Assembly: GCA_031935845.1 (NCBI GenBank)
Contig: JAJBWA010000059.1
Span: 1-64,000 of the forward strand
Source of the DNA: UBA9732 sp031935845
GTDB taxonomy: Bacteria > Spirochaetota > Spirochaetia > Sphaerochaetales > Sphaerochaetaceae
Direction: 5' to 3'
Length of the DNA stretch: 64,000 bases
Shown here: piece by piece, positions 50,254-59,109 of the stretch
Numbering within the stretch: position 1 is the first letter of the stretch
Layout of the letters: each line of letters opens with the position of its first letter
Made by a program: the position numbers and the translations under genes
The notes under the pieces: generated by a model
Told to the model about the DNA's origin: nothing
Database searches by the model: none
The model's input: the letters and a program-made list of their open reading frames with translations, nothing else

Positions 50254-52365
50254 TCACTTTTTGAGTTTATCTTTCTCGGCTTTTTTGGCCTTCAGCTCTT
50301 CCGCAACGGACTGCGGGACTCTGGCGTAGCGGCAGACTTCCATGGAATACTCCGCCTTGCCCTGGGTCATGGACCTGAGCACCGTGGCGTAGCCGAACAT
50401 CTCTGCAAGGGGAACTTCGGCATCGACCGTACAGATGCTGTTGTCCTCGGTGGAGCTGATGATCATGCCCCTGCGCTGGTTGACGGTTCCGAAGATGGCG
50501 CCCTGGAATTCCGACGGGCCCTCGATCTCGACCTTCATGATGGGCTCGAGGATGGTCGGCTTGGCCTTGGCGAAGGCTTCCTTGAAGGCTGCGATTGCGG
50601 CCGTCTGGAATGCCATGTCGGAAGAATCCACAGGATGCCATGCACCGTCGTTCACGCAGACGCGTACACCGACGATGGGGAACTCAAGCTGCGGGCCTTT
50701 CTTCATTGCGGTCTGGAAACCCTTCTCGCAGGAAGGAATGTACTCGGTGGGGATTGCACCGCCCTTGACCTCGTTGACGAACTCGAAGTCCTTGGGCTCC
50801 TCGTCTGATGAGGGATCGTTCGTGATCGGCTCGATGTAGCCTGCAACACGTGCGTACTGTCCGCTTCCGCCCGTCTGCTTCTTGTGGGTGTAGTTGAACT
50901 CCGCCCTCTGCAGGATTGCCTCGCGGTATGCGACCTCGGGAGCACCTACGGTGACTTCGCAGTTGTACTCACGGCGCATTCTCTCGACGTAGACGTCAAG
51001 ATGGAGCTCTCCCATGCCCTTGATGATGGTCTGGTTGCTCTCCGGATCGACATAGCACTGGAAAGTGGGGTCTTCCTTCATGAAGCGGTTGACGGCCTTG
51101 CTCATGTTGTCCTGGCTCTTCTTGTCCTTGGGATAGATGGCAAGCGAGATGACCGGCTTGGGCACGAACATGGATGTCATGGCGTAGCGCAGGCCTGCAC
51201 CGCAGAATGTATCTCCGCTTGCGCAGTCGATTCCGAACAGGGCTGCGATCTCGCCGGCTCCGCACTCGGTGATGTCCTCCATCTCCGAAGCGTGCATCTT
51301 TATGAGTCTTCCGATCCTGAAGCGCTTTCCGGTCCTCGTGTTGATGAGCTCATCGCCCTTGCGGAGCTTGCCCTGGTAGACCCTGATGTATGTCAGCTGG
51401 CCGTAGCGACCATCCTCGAGCTTGAATGCAAGCACGACGGGGGTCTTCTTGTCATCGGCCTCAAGCAGGACTTCCTGCTCGTTGTTGTCCAGATCCAGGG
51501 CTCTGTTCTCGACATCCCTGGGCTCGGGCAGGTACTTGGTGACACCGTCCAGAAGCGGCTGGATTCCCTTGTTCTTATGGGCTGATCCCACATAGACCGG
51601 ACACATCTTCAGACTGAGCGTTCCGCGTCTGATGGCGGCCTCGATCATCTCCACTGAAGGCTCCTCGCCCTCGAGCAGCATGTTCATGAGCTCGTCGTCG
51701 AAATCACTTGCGGCTTCGATGAGTTCCTCGCGCTTCTGCTGTGCTTCCTCGAGCATCGACTCGGGAATCTCCTCGATGCGGAGATTTGTTCCGTTGGGCT
51801 CGTCGAAATAGATGGCCTTCATGTTGATCAGGTCGACAACGCCCTCGAGTCTGTCTTCAAGTCCGATGGGCAGCTCCACCAGCTGTGCGTTCAGATGAAG
51901 CTTTTCCCTCATCTGGCTGACGACACGAAGCGGATTTGCACCGGTACGGTCGCACTTGTTGATGAATGCGATTCTGGGAACCTTGTAGCGGTCCATCTGC
52001 CTGTCGACGGTGATACTCTGACTCTGCACGCCTCCTACGGAGCACAGCACAAGGATTGCTCCGTCGAGGACCCTGAGGGACCTTTCGACCTCGATGGTGA
52101 AGTCGACGTGGCCCGGAGTGTCTATGACGTTGATTTCATAGCCTTTCCAGTTGACGCTTGTTGCGGCGCTGGCTATGGTGATGCCTCTTTCACGCTCCAG
52201 TTCCATGCTGTCCATGGTGGCTCCGACGCCGTCCTTGCCGTGGACTTCGTGGATTGCATGGATCCTGTTGCAGTAGTATAGGATCCTCTCGCTGAGAGTT
52301 GTTTTTCCGGAATCGATGTGTGCGCTGATTCCGATGTTCCTCATTTTTGACAGTTCTGTTGCCAT
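50254..52365 (-). CDS. fusA: elongation factor G, spirochaete/EFG1 type
   Basis: The 703-residue translational GTPase has G1 ISAHIDSGKTTLSE, G2 with RGIT, G3 DTPGHVDF, G4 NKCDRTGANP and the EF-G domains II-V. The last of these include LHLDVYVERMRREYNCEVTVGAPEVAYRE and the C-terminal ATVLRSMTQGKAEYSMEV. The AHIDSGKTT variant (instead of AHVDAGKTT) is typical of the spirochaete/planctomycete and mitochondrial EFG1 group. It catalyses translocation or ribosome recycling depending on paralogue specialisation. A second EF-G elsewhere in the genome is likely. AGAGAAA precedes the ATG. Confidence 0.93.
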   Translation of the reverse strand: MATELSKMRNIGISAHIDSGKTTLSERILYYCNRIHAIHEVHGKDGVGATMDSMELERERGITIASAATSVNWKGYEINVIDTPGHVDFTIEVERSLRVLDGAILVLCSVGGVQSQSITVDRQMDRYKVPRIAFINKCDRTGANPLRVVSQMREKLHLNAQLVELPIGLEDRLEGVVDLINMKAIYFDEPNGTNLRIEEIPESMLEEAQQKREELIEAASDFDDELMNMLLEGEEPSVEMIEAAIRRGTLSLKMCPVYVGSAHKNKGIQPLLDGVTKYLPEPRDVENRALDLDNNEQEVLLEADDKKTPVVLAFKLEDGRYGQLTYIRVYQGKLRKGDELINTRTGKRFRIGRLIKMHASEMEDITECGAGEIAALFGIDCASGDTFCGAGLRYAMTSMFVPKPVISLAIYPKDKKSQDNMSKAVNRFMKEDPTFQCYVDPESNQTIIKGMGELHLDVYVERMRREYNCEVTVGAPEVAYREAILQRAEFNYTHKKQTGGSGQYARVAGYIEPITNDPSSDEEPKDFEFVNEVKGGAIPTEYIPSCEKGFQTAMKKGPQLEFPIVGVRVCVNDGAWHPVDSSDMAFQTAAIAAFKEAFAKAKPTILEPIMKVEIEGPSEFQGAIFGTVNQRRGMIISSTEDNSICTVDAEVPLAEMFGYATVLRSMTQGKAEYSMEVCRYARVPQSVAEELKAKKAEKDKLKK

Positions 52366-52451
52366 TTTCTCTTGAAACCTCGATATTCTTTCCTAAAAAT
52401 CCTTATCTCTTAAAACGTTAGTAAGCTATAATATTTTCGAAAAAACATCAA

Positions 52452-52479
52452 TTGAGTTTTCGGGATTATTGTTGATAAT
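52452..52479 (+). promoter_or_regulatory. promoter of the metal-chelate ABC operon
   Basis: TTGAGT (52452-52457) and GATAAT (52474-52479) are 16 bp apart, with start predicted near 52487 and a leader of about 30 nt. No Fur- or TTAG-type box like that at feoA was seen. Confidence 0.45.
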
Positions 52480-52515
52480 AGTCGGTTTTTCTTTTATCCT
52501 TTTCTCAACACGTCC

Positions 52516-53631
52516 ATGAAGGACGCATCAGAAGCAGAAGTTTCATTATTCTTCAGTTGCCCCCATGGGCATCAGGTGGTGCGTCCGGTGATTTCAGAAT
52601 CCCGAAGGAAAAGACTTTTCACGCTTGTACTCTTTGCTGCTGTCGTCATGATGGGATTCGTATGCCTGTTCGTGGGCTCATCGCACATGTCGGTTTCCGA
52701 GTGCCTGCGTGCGCTGTTGAAGAAGAGCACTGCCGCCAACAACAGGATAATCTGGAACATCCGCATGCCAAGGGTTCTTGCCGCGCTGATAGCGGGGGCA
52801 GGGCTGTCGGTTTCCGGTCTGATCATGCAGACAAACCTGAACAACTCCATGGCAAGCCCGTCCACGCTGGGAGTCTCCAACGCGGCTGTGTTCGGAGCCA
52901 ATCTTTCCATAATTGCATTTGCCGGCGGTTTTCTTGAAACCGGCAACAACATCCGCAACATCGATGCCGTTGCAAACCCGTTCTCGACATCGCTGATGGC
53001 GTTCATCTTTGCAACAATATCCATATTGTTGATTCTGGGCCTGTGCAGGATGCGCAGCTATTCTCCCAACATCGTTGTGCTTGCCGGAATAGCCATCGGT
53101 TCCGTCTGGACGGCGGCTACAACCATACTGCAGTTCTACGCTACGGACGTGGGACTATCGGCTGCCGTGATCTGGAACTTCGGAGATCTGGGCAGGGCCA
53201 CATACAGGACGGATCTGATCATGCTGGTGACGGTGGGGGCGGGGATGATTGCGTTCCTTGCTCTCTCAAGGCGTTACGATGCCCTGCTCAGCGGTGATGC
53301 CGTGGCAATCTCCGTTGGAATCAACGTCCCGCGGCTGCGTTTCATATCCATGCTTCTGGCATCCATGATCACCGCCGTCTGCGTCTCGTTCCTTGGAGTA
53401 ATCGGATTCGTCGGAATCATCTGCCCGCATGTAATCAAGAAGATACTGGGTCAGGAGCACTTCTGGTCCATAGGCTCGAGCGCCCTGTCGGGCAGTCTGC
53501 TTCTGCTTATGGCAGACACGCTTTCCCGAAGCATGGGCAACGGTTCTGCGCTCCCCGTGGGAGCCATAACATCCATGCTGGGAGCACCGTTCTTCATTGC
53601 AATCATATTCAGAAGGGAGGGGCGCCGCTGA
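52516..53631 (+). CDS. FecCD-family ABC transporter permease (iron/metal chelate or corrinoid)
   Basis: The 371-residue membrane protein matches BtuC/FecCD permeases: RIIWNIRMPRVLAALIAGAGLSVSGLIMQTNLNNSMASPSTLGVSNAAVFGA, YSPNIVVLAGIAIG, IWNFGDLGRATY and FLGVIGFVGIICPHVIKKILG. It forms the channel for siderophore, haem, corrinoid or metal chelate uptake. The N-terminal 30 residues look non-conserved and no strong ribosome site precedes the ATG at 52516, so the true start may be the GTG codon for MISESRRKRLF downstream. It is the first gene of a four-gene operon. Confidence 0.88.
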   Translation: MKDASEAEVSLFFSCPHGHQVVRPVISESRRKRLFTLVLFAAVVMMGFVCLFVGSSHMSVSECLRALLKKSTAANNRIIWNIRMPRVLAALIAGAGLSVSGLIMQTNLNNSMASPSTLGVSNAAVFGANLSIIAFAGGFLETGNNIRNIDAVANPFSTSLMAFIFATISILLILGLCRMRSYSPNIVVLAGIAIGSVWTAATTILQFYATDVGLSAAVIWNFGDLGRATYRTDLIMLVTVGAGMIAFLALSRRYDALLSGDAVAISVGINVPRLRFISMLLASMITAVCVSFLGVIGFVGIICPHVIKKILGQEHFWSIGSSALSGSLLLLMADTLSRSMGNGSALPVGAITSMLGAPFFIAIIFRREGRR

Positions 53632-54401
53632 TGCTTGAAGTACGCAACCTCCGTTTCGGATATGACAGCAGGAGCCCCGTTCTCAAGGGCGTGGACCTCC
53701 GTCTTGACGAAGGGAATGTCGGGATCCTTCTGGGCCGCAACGGAGCAGGCAAGACAACGCTGTTCAAGATCATGACGGGAATCCTCAGACCTGACGGCGG
53801 ACAGATACTGTTTGGCGGGCGGGATCTTCTGCAGATGCCTCGCCGTGACCGTGCGCGGATTGTCGCCTATGTGCCGCAGCAGATCGAGTTCGGAGCCCTG
53901 ACCGTCTATCAGTCCGTGCTCACCGGGCGCGTCTCCTATTACACCGTCAAGCCGTCAAGGTCGGACCTGAAGGTTGTGGAGCGCATCCTGACCGAGACGG
54001 GGCTTGAAGATGTCTCATGCCGCAATGTCCTGGAGCTGTCAGGAGGCGAGCGCCAGAAGGTTGCCATAGCCAGGGCGCTTGCCCAGGAACCGAGGGTCCT
54101 GGTCTTTGACGAACCCACCGGAAACCTGGACATAGCCAACGAACTGTTGATAATCAGGGAAGCAAGAAAGATAGCCCATGAGAAGGGGATCATAGTGATT
54201 TCTTCGATACATGACCTGAATCAGGCTATGTTCTTCGGGGACAGGTTCTTCTTCATGAAGGACGGGACAATCATCCGCAGCGGAGATGCCGGGGTGTTTG
54301 ACCAGTCGATAATAAAGGAAGTATACGGAGTCTCCGCCAGGGTGGTGGAGAGCTGCGGAGAAAAGATGATACATTGCTACAAGGAGTCGGAAGATGAGTA
54401 G
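53631..54401 (+). CDS. FecE-type ABC transporter ATPase
   Basis: The 256-residue ATPase has Walker A GRNGAGKT (about residues 36-43), the signature LELSGGERQKVAIARAL, Walker B VLVFDEPTGNLD and the H-loop ISSIHD. It powers the FecCD permease. It is coupled to that gene by TGATG, with GGAGGGG upstream, and its 3' end overlaps the next gene by eight bases. Confidence 0.93.
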   Translation: MLEVRNLRFGYDSRSPVLKGVDLRLDEGNVGILLGRNGAGKTTLFKIMTGILRPDGGQILFGGRDLLQMPRRDRARIVAYVPQQIEFGALTVYQSVLTGRVSYYTVKPSRSDLKVVERILTETGLEDVSCRNVLELSGGERQKVAIARALAQEPRVLVFDEPTGNLDIANELLIIREARKIAHEKGIIVISSIHDLNQAMFFGDRFFFMKDGTIIRSGDAGVFDQSIIKEVYGVSARVVESCGEKMIHCYKESEDE

Positions 54402-55554
54402 GAAACTGATTGCAGTATTGATTGTTGCCGTCATGGCCGTAATGGCTCTGGCCGCATCGCCTGTCGTCGAGAAAACAGCAAAGAGTGCCGAGCCCGTGGT
54501 GATCACGGACATGATAGGAAGGCAGGTAGAGGTTGTTCCCGGAAGCTACACCAGGGTCGTGTGCATCGGAGCAGGAGCCCTGAGGATGTACACATACATC
54601 AACGGTGCGGATCTGCTGTGCGGAGTAGAGGACATAGACAATACCTCGCTTCAGAACAGACCCAAGATGTTCGATTCCGTGGCCATCCCTTACCGCATTG
54701 CATATGAGACCGAGTTCTCGTCCCTTCCGTCATGCGGAGTCGGCGGGCCTCAGGCCCAGGCTGCGGAGGCGGAGAAGATCCTTTCCTGCAACCCGGACAT
54801 CGTCATTTCCGAGTATGAGGACGTCCAGAAGGAGGATGCCCTCCAGGAGCAGCTGGGTGTTCCCGTCATCACCCTCAGATCCGGTCCGAACAACGTCTTC
54901 GATTCCTCCTTCAGCGGCTCTCTCAGGCTGCTGGGGCAGATCTTCGGAAAAGAGGACAGGGCAGAGGCCATAGTCTCGTTTATCGAAACGGAAAAAGCCG
55001 AAATCTCCTCAAGGACAGCATCAGTGGCTGAGTCAGACAAGCCGTCCGTCTACATCTGCGGACTGGGCAACTGGGGAACCACGAACCATCTGATGACCAT
55101 GCCAAACTATGTTGCCTTCAGCGTTGCAAACGTGAAGAATGCCGCTTCGGGCCTGAGCAGCAAGGGTGTCCAGGCCATAGAGAAGGAATACTTCGTCGCC
55201 TTGGGCAAGGACATTGACATGATCATCATGGATGCGGCCGCCGTGAAGAACATCAAGCCGCTGTACAAGGAAGACCCGACCATGTTCGATTCCTGCAAGG
55301 CATGGCAGGACGGGGAAGTCTACCTCCAGATGGCGTTCAACGCATACTACACCAACTACGAGCTTGCCCTGGCCAACACATGGTTCATCGGCAAGACCGT
55401 CTATCCCGATCTGTTTGCGGACATCGACCTCACGGCCAAGCTGGATGAGATAACCACTGTCTTCCTGGGACAGCCGCTGGCAGAAAAGATCTTCAGCTAT
55501 CCCACAAGTTTCGGCGGATATCAGAAGATTGACACGTCAACCTTTTTCAACTAA
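54394..55554 (+). CDS. periplasmic metal-chelate-binding protein (helical-backbone type)
   Basis: The 386-residue protein has a signal peptide (MSRKLIAVLIVAVMAVMALA) followed by the class III binding-protein pattern: VVITDMIGRQVEVVPGSYTRVVCIGAGALRMYTYI, then ILSCNPDIVISEYEDV, a long linking helix and VYLQMAFNAYYTNYELALANTWFIGKTVYP. It feeds the FecCD/FecE transporter. AGGAG precedes the ATG. The ligand (siderophore, haem, cobalamin or metal chelate) is not decided by sequence. Confidence 0.88.
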   Translation: MSRKLIAVLIVAVMAVMALAASPVVEKTAKSAEPVVITDMIGRQVEVVPGSYTRVVCIGAGALRMYTYINGADLLCGVEDIDNTSLQNRPKMFDSVAIPYRIAYETEFSSLPSCGVGGPQAQAAEAEKILSCNPDIVISEYEDVQKEDALQEQLGVPVITLRSGPNNVFDSSFSGSLRLLGQIFGKEDRAEAIVSFIETEKAEISSRTASVAESDKPSVYICGLGNWGTTNHLMTMPNYVAFSVANVKNAASGLSSKGVQAIEKEYFVALGKDIDMIIMDAAAVKNIKPLYKEDPTMFDSCKAWQDGEVYLQMAFNAYYTNYELALANTWFIGKTVYPDLFADIDLTAKLDEITTVFLGQPLAEKIFSYPTSFGGYQKIDTSTFFN

Positions 55555-55563
55555 ACAGAAGGC

Positions 55564-56151
55564 ATGATAGACAAGAAAGAGGTCATCGCATTCTTTGATT
55601 CCTGGGCTTCCGGATGGGATGCCGGCATGGTGTGCGATGACCGGGTCATAGACATGATTCTGGACAATGCCGGTGTACATGCATCTTCAAAGGTCCTTGA
55701 CGTAGCGTGCGGCACCGGCGTTCTTATTCCATACTATCTTAAGAGGAACGTCTCTTCCGTCACCGGTGTGGACATCTCTCCGGGCATGATCGCAGTCGCA
55801 CGCTCGAAATTCAGCCAGAGTCAGGTCAAACTTGTCTGCGCCGACGCGGAGACCGATTCGTTCGGAACCGGATTCGATTCGATCGTGATCTACAACGCTT
55901 TCCCTCATTTCTCGGATCCGCAGAAGCTGATGGAGAACCTCTGCACAATGCTCGCGCCGGGCGCAGTCCTGACTGTGGCGCACGGCATGAGCCGCGACAG
56001 GGTCAACAGCCATCACAGCGGAAGTGCCTCCCGGATTTCCAACGGACTGCCCGAGGCCGATGCCCTGGCGGCGCTGTTTTCAAGGTATCTTGAAGTCACT
56101 GCCGTCATCTCCGATTACCGCATGTATCAGGTGTGCGGGAAATCAAGATAA
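55564..56151 (+). CDS. class I SAM-dependent methyltransferase
   Basis: The 195-residue methyltransferase has the class I motifs: VLDVACGTGVLIPYYL (motif I), VTGVDISPGMIAVARSKF (motif II), VKLVCADAETDSFG and DSIVIYNAFPHFSDPQKLM. It follows the binding-protein gene after nine bases with AGAAGG upstream, so it is the last gene of the metal-chelate operon. Such methyltransferases frequently accompany FecCD systems in gut bacteria, perhaps in chelate modification or use. The substrate is unknown. Confidence 0.85.
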   Translation: MIDKKEVIAFFDSWASGWDAGMVCDDRVIDMILDNAGVHASSKVLDVACGTGVLIPYYLKRNVSSVTGVDISPGMIAVARSKFSQSQVKLVCADAETDSFGTGFDSIVIYNAFPHFSDPQKLMENLCTMLAPGAVLTVAHGMSRDRVNSHHSGSASRISNGLPEADALAALFSRYLEVTAVISDYRMYQVCGKSR

Positions 56152-56180
56152 AAATATCCGGATTTTTAAGCCGCAAAGGG

Positions 56181-56209
56181 TTGACCCTAACCCCCTTAGG
56201 CTTTATGGT
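56181..56209 (+). promoter_or_regulatory. promoter of the amino-acid transporter operon
   Basis: TTGACC (56181-56186) and TATGGT (56204-56209) are exactly 17 bp apart. The predicted start near 56216 coincides with the first base pair of the structured leader at 56217. Confidence 0.6.
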
Positions 56210-56215
56210 AGCCCT

Positions 56216-56341
56216 TGTAAAGTGCGGGGACCAACTATATCCAAGAATCCCCACCGTCATGGGCACAAACAATGCATGTGGTGTTTCCCTAGTCAAGAAA
56301 GACAAGCCTGTGACGAATTGCACTTTGCTAGGGTTAGGCGA
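56216..56341 (+). ncRNA. candidate structured leader RNA (riboswitch-like)
   Basis: The 126-nt interval folds by eye into a three-way junction. P1 is GTAAAGTGC (56217-56225) with GCACTTTGC (56320-56328), 9 bp. P2 is GGGGA (56226-56230) with TCCCC (56248-56252). P3 is CGTCATGGGC (56255-56264) with GCCTGTGACG (56306-56315), 10 bp with two G-U pairs. P3 is capped by AAACA/TGTTT (56267-56286) and GTC/GAC (56292-56303). P1 ends two bases before the probable ribosome site AGGG (56330-56333), eight bases from the ATG at 56342. The 3' segment can also pair upstream (CCTAACCC with GGGTTAGG), but that lies outside the predicted transcript. I cannot match it to a known riboswitch class. Confidence 0.5.
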
Positions 56342-57454
56342 ATGATTGAAATACGTCATTTGAGAAAGGAGTTTGATGATAACACCATTCCCCTCAAGGA
56401 TGTGAGCGTTACCATCAACAACGGGGATGTGATAAGCATCATCGGACCTTCTGGCACGGGCAAGTCCACATTGCTCAGATGTATCAACATGCTCACGGAG
56501 CCCACCAGCGGGCAGATCATTGTTGACGGCCAGGACATCACAGAAAGAGGCTGCAACCTCAACGAAGTGAGAAAGAAGATGGGAATGGTGTTCCAGTCAT
56601 TCAACCTCTTCGGTCATCTCACGGTAATCGAGAACATCATGAATCCTCAGATCACGCTGCTGGGAAGAAGCAGACAGGAAGCCTTCGACAAGGCCATGTA
56701 CCTTCTTACCCAGGTCGGTCTGGCAACCAAGGTGTTCTCCTATCCGGACGAGCTCTCCGGCGGACAGCAGCAGAGAATCGCCATCGCCAGGACACTGGCC
56801 ATGGATCCCGACATCATACTGTTCGACGAGCCCACAAGCGCACTGGATCCCAGCATGATCGGTGAGGTCCAGTCAGTCATCAAGCTCCTAGCCAAGACCG
56901 GCAGGACCATGATGATCGTCACTCACGAGATGGATTTTGCACGCAAGATCTCCAACCGCGTCCTGTTCATGTCGGACGGCGTGATCTACGAGGAGGGAAC
57001 TCCCAAGCAGATCTTCGACCATCCCAAGAAGGAACTCACGCGCAAGTTCGTGCAGAGACTTACCACACTCGTGTACAAGATCGACAGCACCGAGTTCGAT
57101 TTCGAGGTCATGAACGAAGAACTCCAGGGTTACGGCGAGAAGCTCCTCATCGAGGCCGAGCGTCTTACCAAGCTCAGCCTTGCCATAGAGGAAATCTGCA
57201 TCAACAACATCGCCAACTACTCGGACAACCCGTTCATCCTGGTCAAGATCGAGTACTCGGAGAAGCAGGATACCCTCTACCTGTCCATCAGGTACAGGAG
57301 CGAGGAGTACTTCGATCCCAAGACTTCCGAGAGCAAGCTGTTCCAGCTGCTGCTGGCCGAGCCGACGACGACACTGAAGGAAAAGAAGCTTACCGATGAT
57401 CCGGACGGCTGTCTCTACCAGATAGACCTGAGCTTCAAGTGGGAGGAGGAGTGA
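56342..57454 (+). CDS. amino-acid-type ABC ATPase with a C-terminal RsbW/GHKL-like domain
   Basis: In this 370-residue protein, residues 1-240 are a polar-amino-acid ABC ATPase: Walker A GPSGTGKS (35-42), Q loop VFQSFNLF, signature LSGGQQQR (138-145), Walker B ILFDEP (159-164) and H loop THEMDF. Family members normally end near residue 245. The extra 125 residues contain LSLAIEEICINNIANYSDN (279-297), which resembles the N box of RsbW-type GHKL ATPases, then ILVKIEYSEKQDTLYLSIRY. The D-x-G-x-G of an active ATP site appears replaced (RSEEYFDP), so the domain is probably degenerate or regulatory. It is translationally coupled to the permease fusion. Confidence 0.8.
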   Translation: MIEIRHLRKEFDDNTIPLKDVSVTINNGDVISIIGPSGTGKSTLLRCINMLTEPTSGQIIVDGQDITERGCNLNEVRKKMGMVFQSFNLFGHLTVIENIMNPQITLLGRSRQEAFDKAMYLLTQVGLATKVFSYPDELSGGQQQRIAIARTLAMDPDIILFDEPTSALDPSMIGEVQSVIKLLAKTGRTMMIVTHEMDFARKISNRVLFMSDGVIYEEGTPKQIFDHPKKELTRKFVQRLTTLVYKIDSTEFDFEVMNEELQGYGEKLLIEAERLTKLSLAIEEICINNIANYSDNPFILVKIEYSEKQDTLYLSIRYRSEEYFDPKTSESKLFQLLLAEPTTTLKEKKLTDDPDGCLYQIDLSFKWEEE

Positions 57455-57456
57455 GC

Positions 57457-59025
57457 ATGAAGAAACTTTCTGTTGTACTTACCGCACTTCTCATCCTCTG
57501 TGCCTCCGTCTTCGGTGCAACCGATACCAGCAAGTTCACGAAGATCGAGGACTTCAACGGCCTTCCCATCGGAGTCCAGACGGCAGTCCTCTATGAGGAA
57601 CTGATCCAGGACCGCGTGCCCGACACTGAGTTCCAGTACTACACCATGCCCACCGACATGATCCTGGCCCTCAAGTCAGGCAAGGTGGCTGCCTATCTGG
57701 TCGAGGCCGTAGGCTACGGCGTGCACAAGGCCAACCATCCGGAACTCGATACCTTTGTCGAGATTCCCGGCTACATCAGTGCCAGCAACATCATAGGCAA
57801 CAACGACAAGCAGGAGCGCATCCTGCGTGAGATGAACGAGTTCATCGAGAACGGCTACAAGAACGGCCTTCTGGGTGACAACGGCAGCCTGTACCAGTAC
57901 TGGATTGCGGATTTCGATCCTCTCACCGACAACGTAGGCGTCAAGGACTTCACCTTCACCGGCGAGAACGGAACGCTCAACATTGCAGTCGAGGGCGGCT
58001 ACGCGCCGTTCAGCTTCGTCAGCGACGGCAACCTTGCCGGCTTTGACGTCGAGTTCATCTGCCGCTTCTGCGTGGAGTACGGCTACAAGCCTGTCTTCCA
58101 TGAAGTACCGTTCGAGTCCATTGCACCGGGCGTCGAGACCGGAAAGTTCGACATCGGCATGAACATAGTGGTAAGCGAGGAGCGCAACGAGACCGGAACG
58201 CTCTCCGACATCTACTACACTTGCCCCGTCTACCTGGTCATCATGGGCTCCGAGTCAGGCTCCGCAACAGGAACTGGCACAGTTGCAAAGACCGGCTTCT
58301 TCGAGAAGATCCAGACAAGCTTCTACAAGACCTTCATCAGGGAGAACCGCTGGAAGCTGTTCGTCTCCGGTGCCGGCGTCACCACGCTGATCACGATCTG
58401 CTCGATCATCATCGGAACAGTGCTCGGCTTTGCGGTCTACATGGCCTGCAGGCACGGCAACAAGATCGCCAACAGGATCACCAACTTCTTCATGTGGCTG
58501 ATCCACGGCATGCCGACTGTCCTGCTGCTGATGATCCTGTACTACATCATCTTCGGCGCATCAAGGCTGCCCGGCATGTGGATTTCCGTCGTGGGCTTCT
58601 CACTGATGTTCGCGGCTTCCATGATCGACATGCTGCGCGTGGGCTACAACGCAATCGGAAGAGGTCAGTACGAGGCTTCCACCGCCCTTGGTTACTCGGA
58701 CGGACAGAGCTTCTTCAAGATCCTGCTTCCGCAGGCTGCCCACCACTTCCTGCCGATCTACAGCAACGAGGTCGTCACCCTGATCAAGGAAACATCGGTC
58801 GTCGGCTACATCGCCGTCCTTGACCTTACCAAGATCAGTGACCTTGTCAGAAGCAGAACCTACGAGGCCTTCTTTGCCCTGATCCTGACTGCGGTTGTCT
58901 ACTTCCTCATCCAGGCCCTCATGGTCAAGATCGTCCGCATCATCCAGAAGAAGATCGATCCCAGAAGAAGACCCGACAAGAAGATCCTGGCCGGAATCGA
59001 TGCTTCCGAGTGGGAACTGTTCTAA
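57457..59025 (+). CDS. amino-acid ABC permease fused to a permuted substrate-binding domain
   Basis: The 522-residue protein has a signal-like N-terminal segment (1-20). Residues 30-150 resemble the second half of a family-3 binding protein (IEDFNGLPIGVQTAVLYEEL, ALKSGKVAAYLVE, REMNEFIENGYKNGLLGDNGSLYQYW). Residues 172-265 then resemble the first half (GTLNIAVEGGYAPFSFVSDG, NLAGFDVEFI, GKFDIGMNIVVSEERNETG). A HisM-type permease (about 300-500) follows, with EAA loop GRGQYEASTALGYSDGQSFF (401-420). The order is thus half two, half one, permease. With the ATPase it should import a polar amino acid, with the sensor domain tethered outside. Start: GGAGGAGG upstream. Confidence 0.85.
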   Translation: MKKLSVVLTALLILCASVFGATDTSKFTKIEDFNGLPIGVQTAVLYEELIQDRVPDTEFQYYTMPTDMILALKSGKVAAYLVEAVGYGVHKANHPELDTFVEIPGYISASNIIGNNDKQERILREMNEFIENGYKNGLLGDNGSLYQYWIADFDPLTDNVGVKDFTFTGENGTLNIAVEGGYAPFSFVSDGNLAGFDVEFICRFCVEYGYKPVFHEVPFESIAPGVETGKFDIGMNIVVSEERNETGTLSDIYYTCPVYLVIMGSESGSATGTGTVAKTGFFEKIQTSFYKTFIRENRWKLFVSGAGVTTLITICSIIIGTVLGFAVYMACRHGNKIANRITNFFMWLIHGMPTVLLLMILYYIIFGASRLPGMWISVVGFSLMFAASMIDMLRVGYNAIGRGQYEASTALGYSDGQSFFKILLPQAAHHFLPIYSNEVVTLIKETSVVGYIAVLDLTKISDLVRSRTYEAFFALILTAVVYFLIQALMVKIVRIIQKKIDPRRRPDKKILAGIDASEWELF

Positions 59026-59048
59026 GACACAATCAAAGCCTTACCCAT

Positions 59049-59080
59049 CCCCAGGTTCATGCCTGGGGATTTCTTTTTCT
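59049..59080 (+). terminator. intrinsic terminator of the amino-acid transporter operon
   Basis: CCCCAGG (59049-59055) pairs with CCTGGGG (59062-59068) over a six-base loop, followed by ATTTCTTTTTC. Confidence 0.85.
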
Positions 59081-59109
59081 ACGGCAACGACGGGAACGAA
59101 AGCATCTAC

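Noticed and set aside
56133..56345. 70-codon open frame over the transporter leader
   Set aside because: No ribosome site, starts inside the methyltransferase gene, and the sequence is better explained by paired RNA segments and the promoter. No family resemblance was seen.
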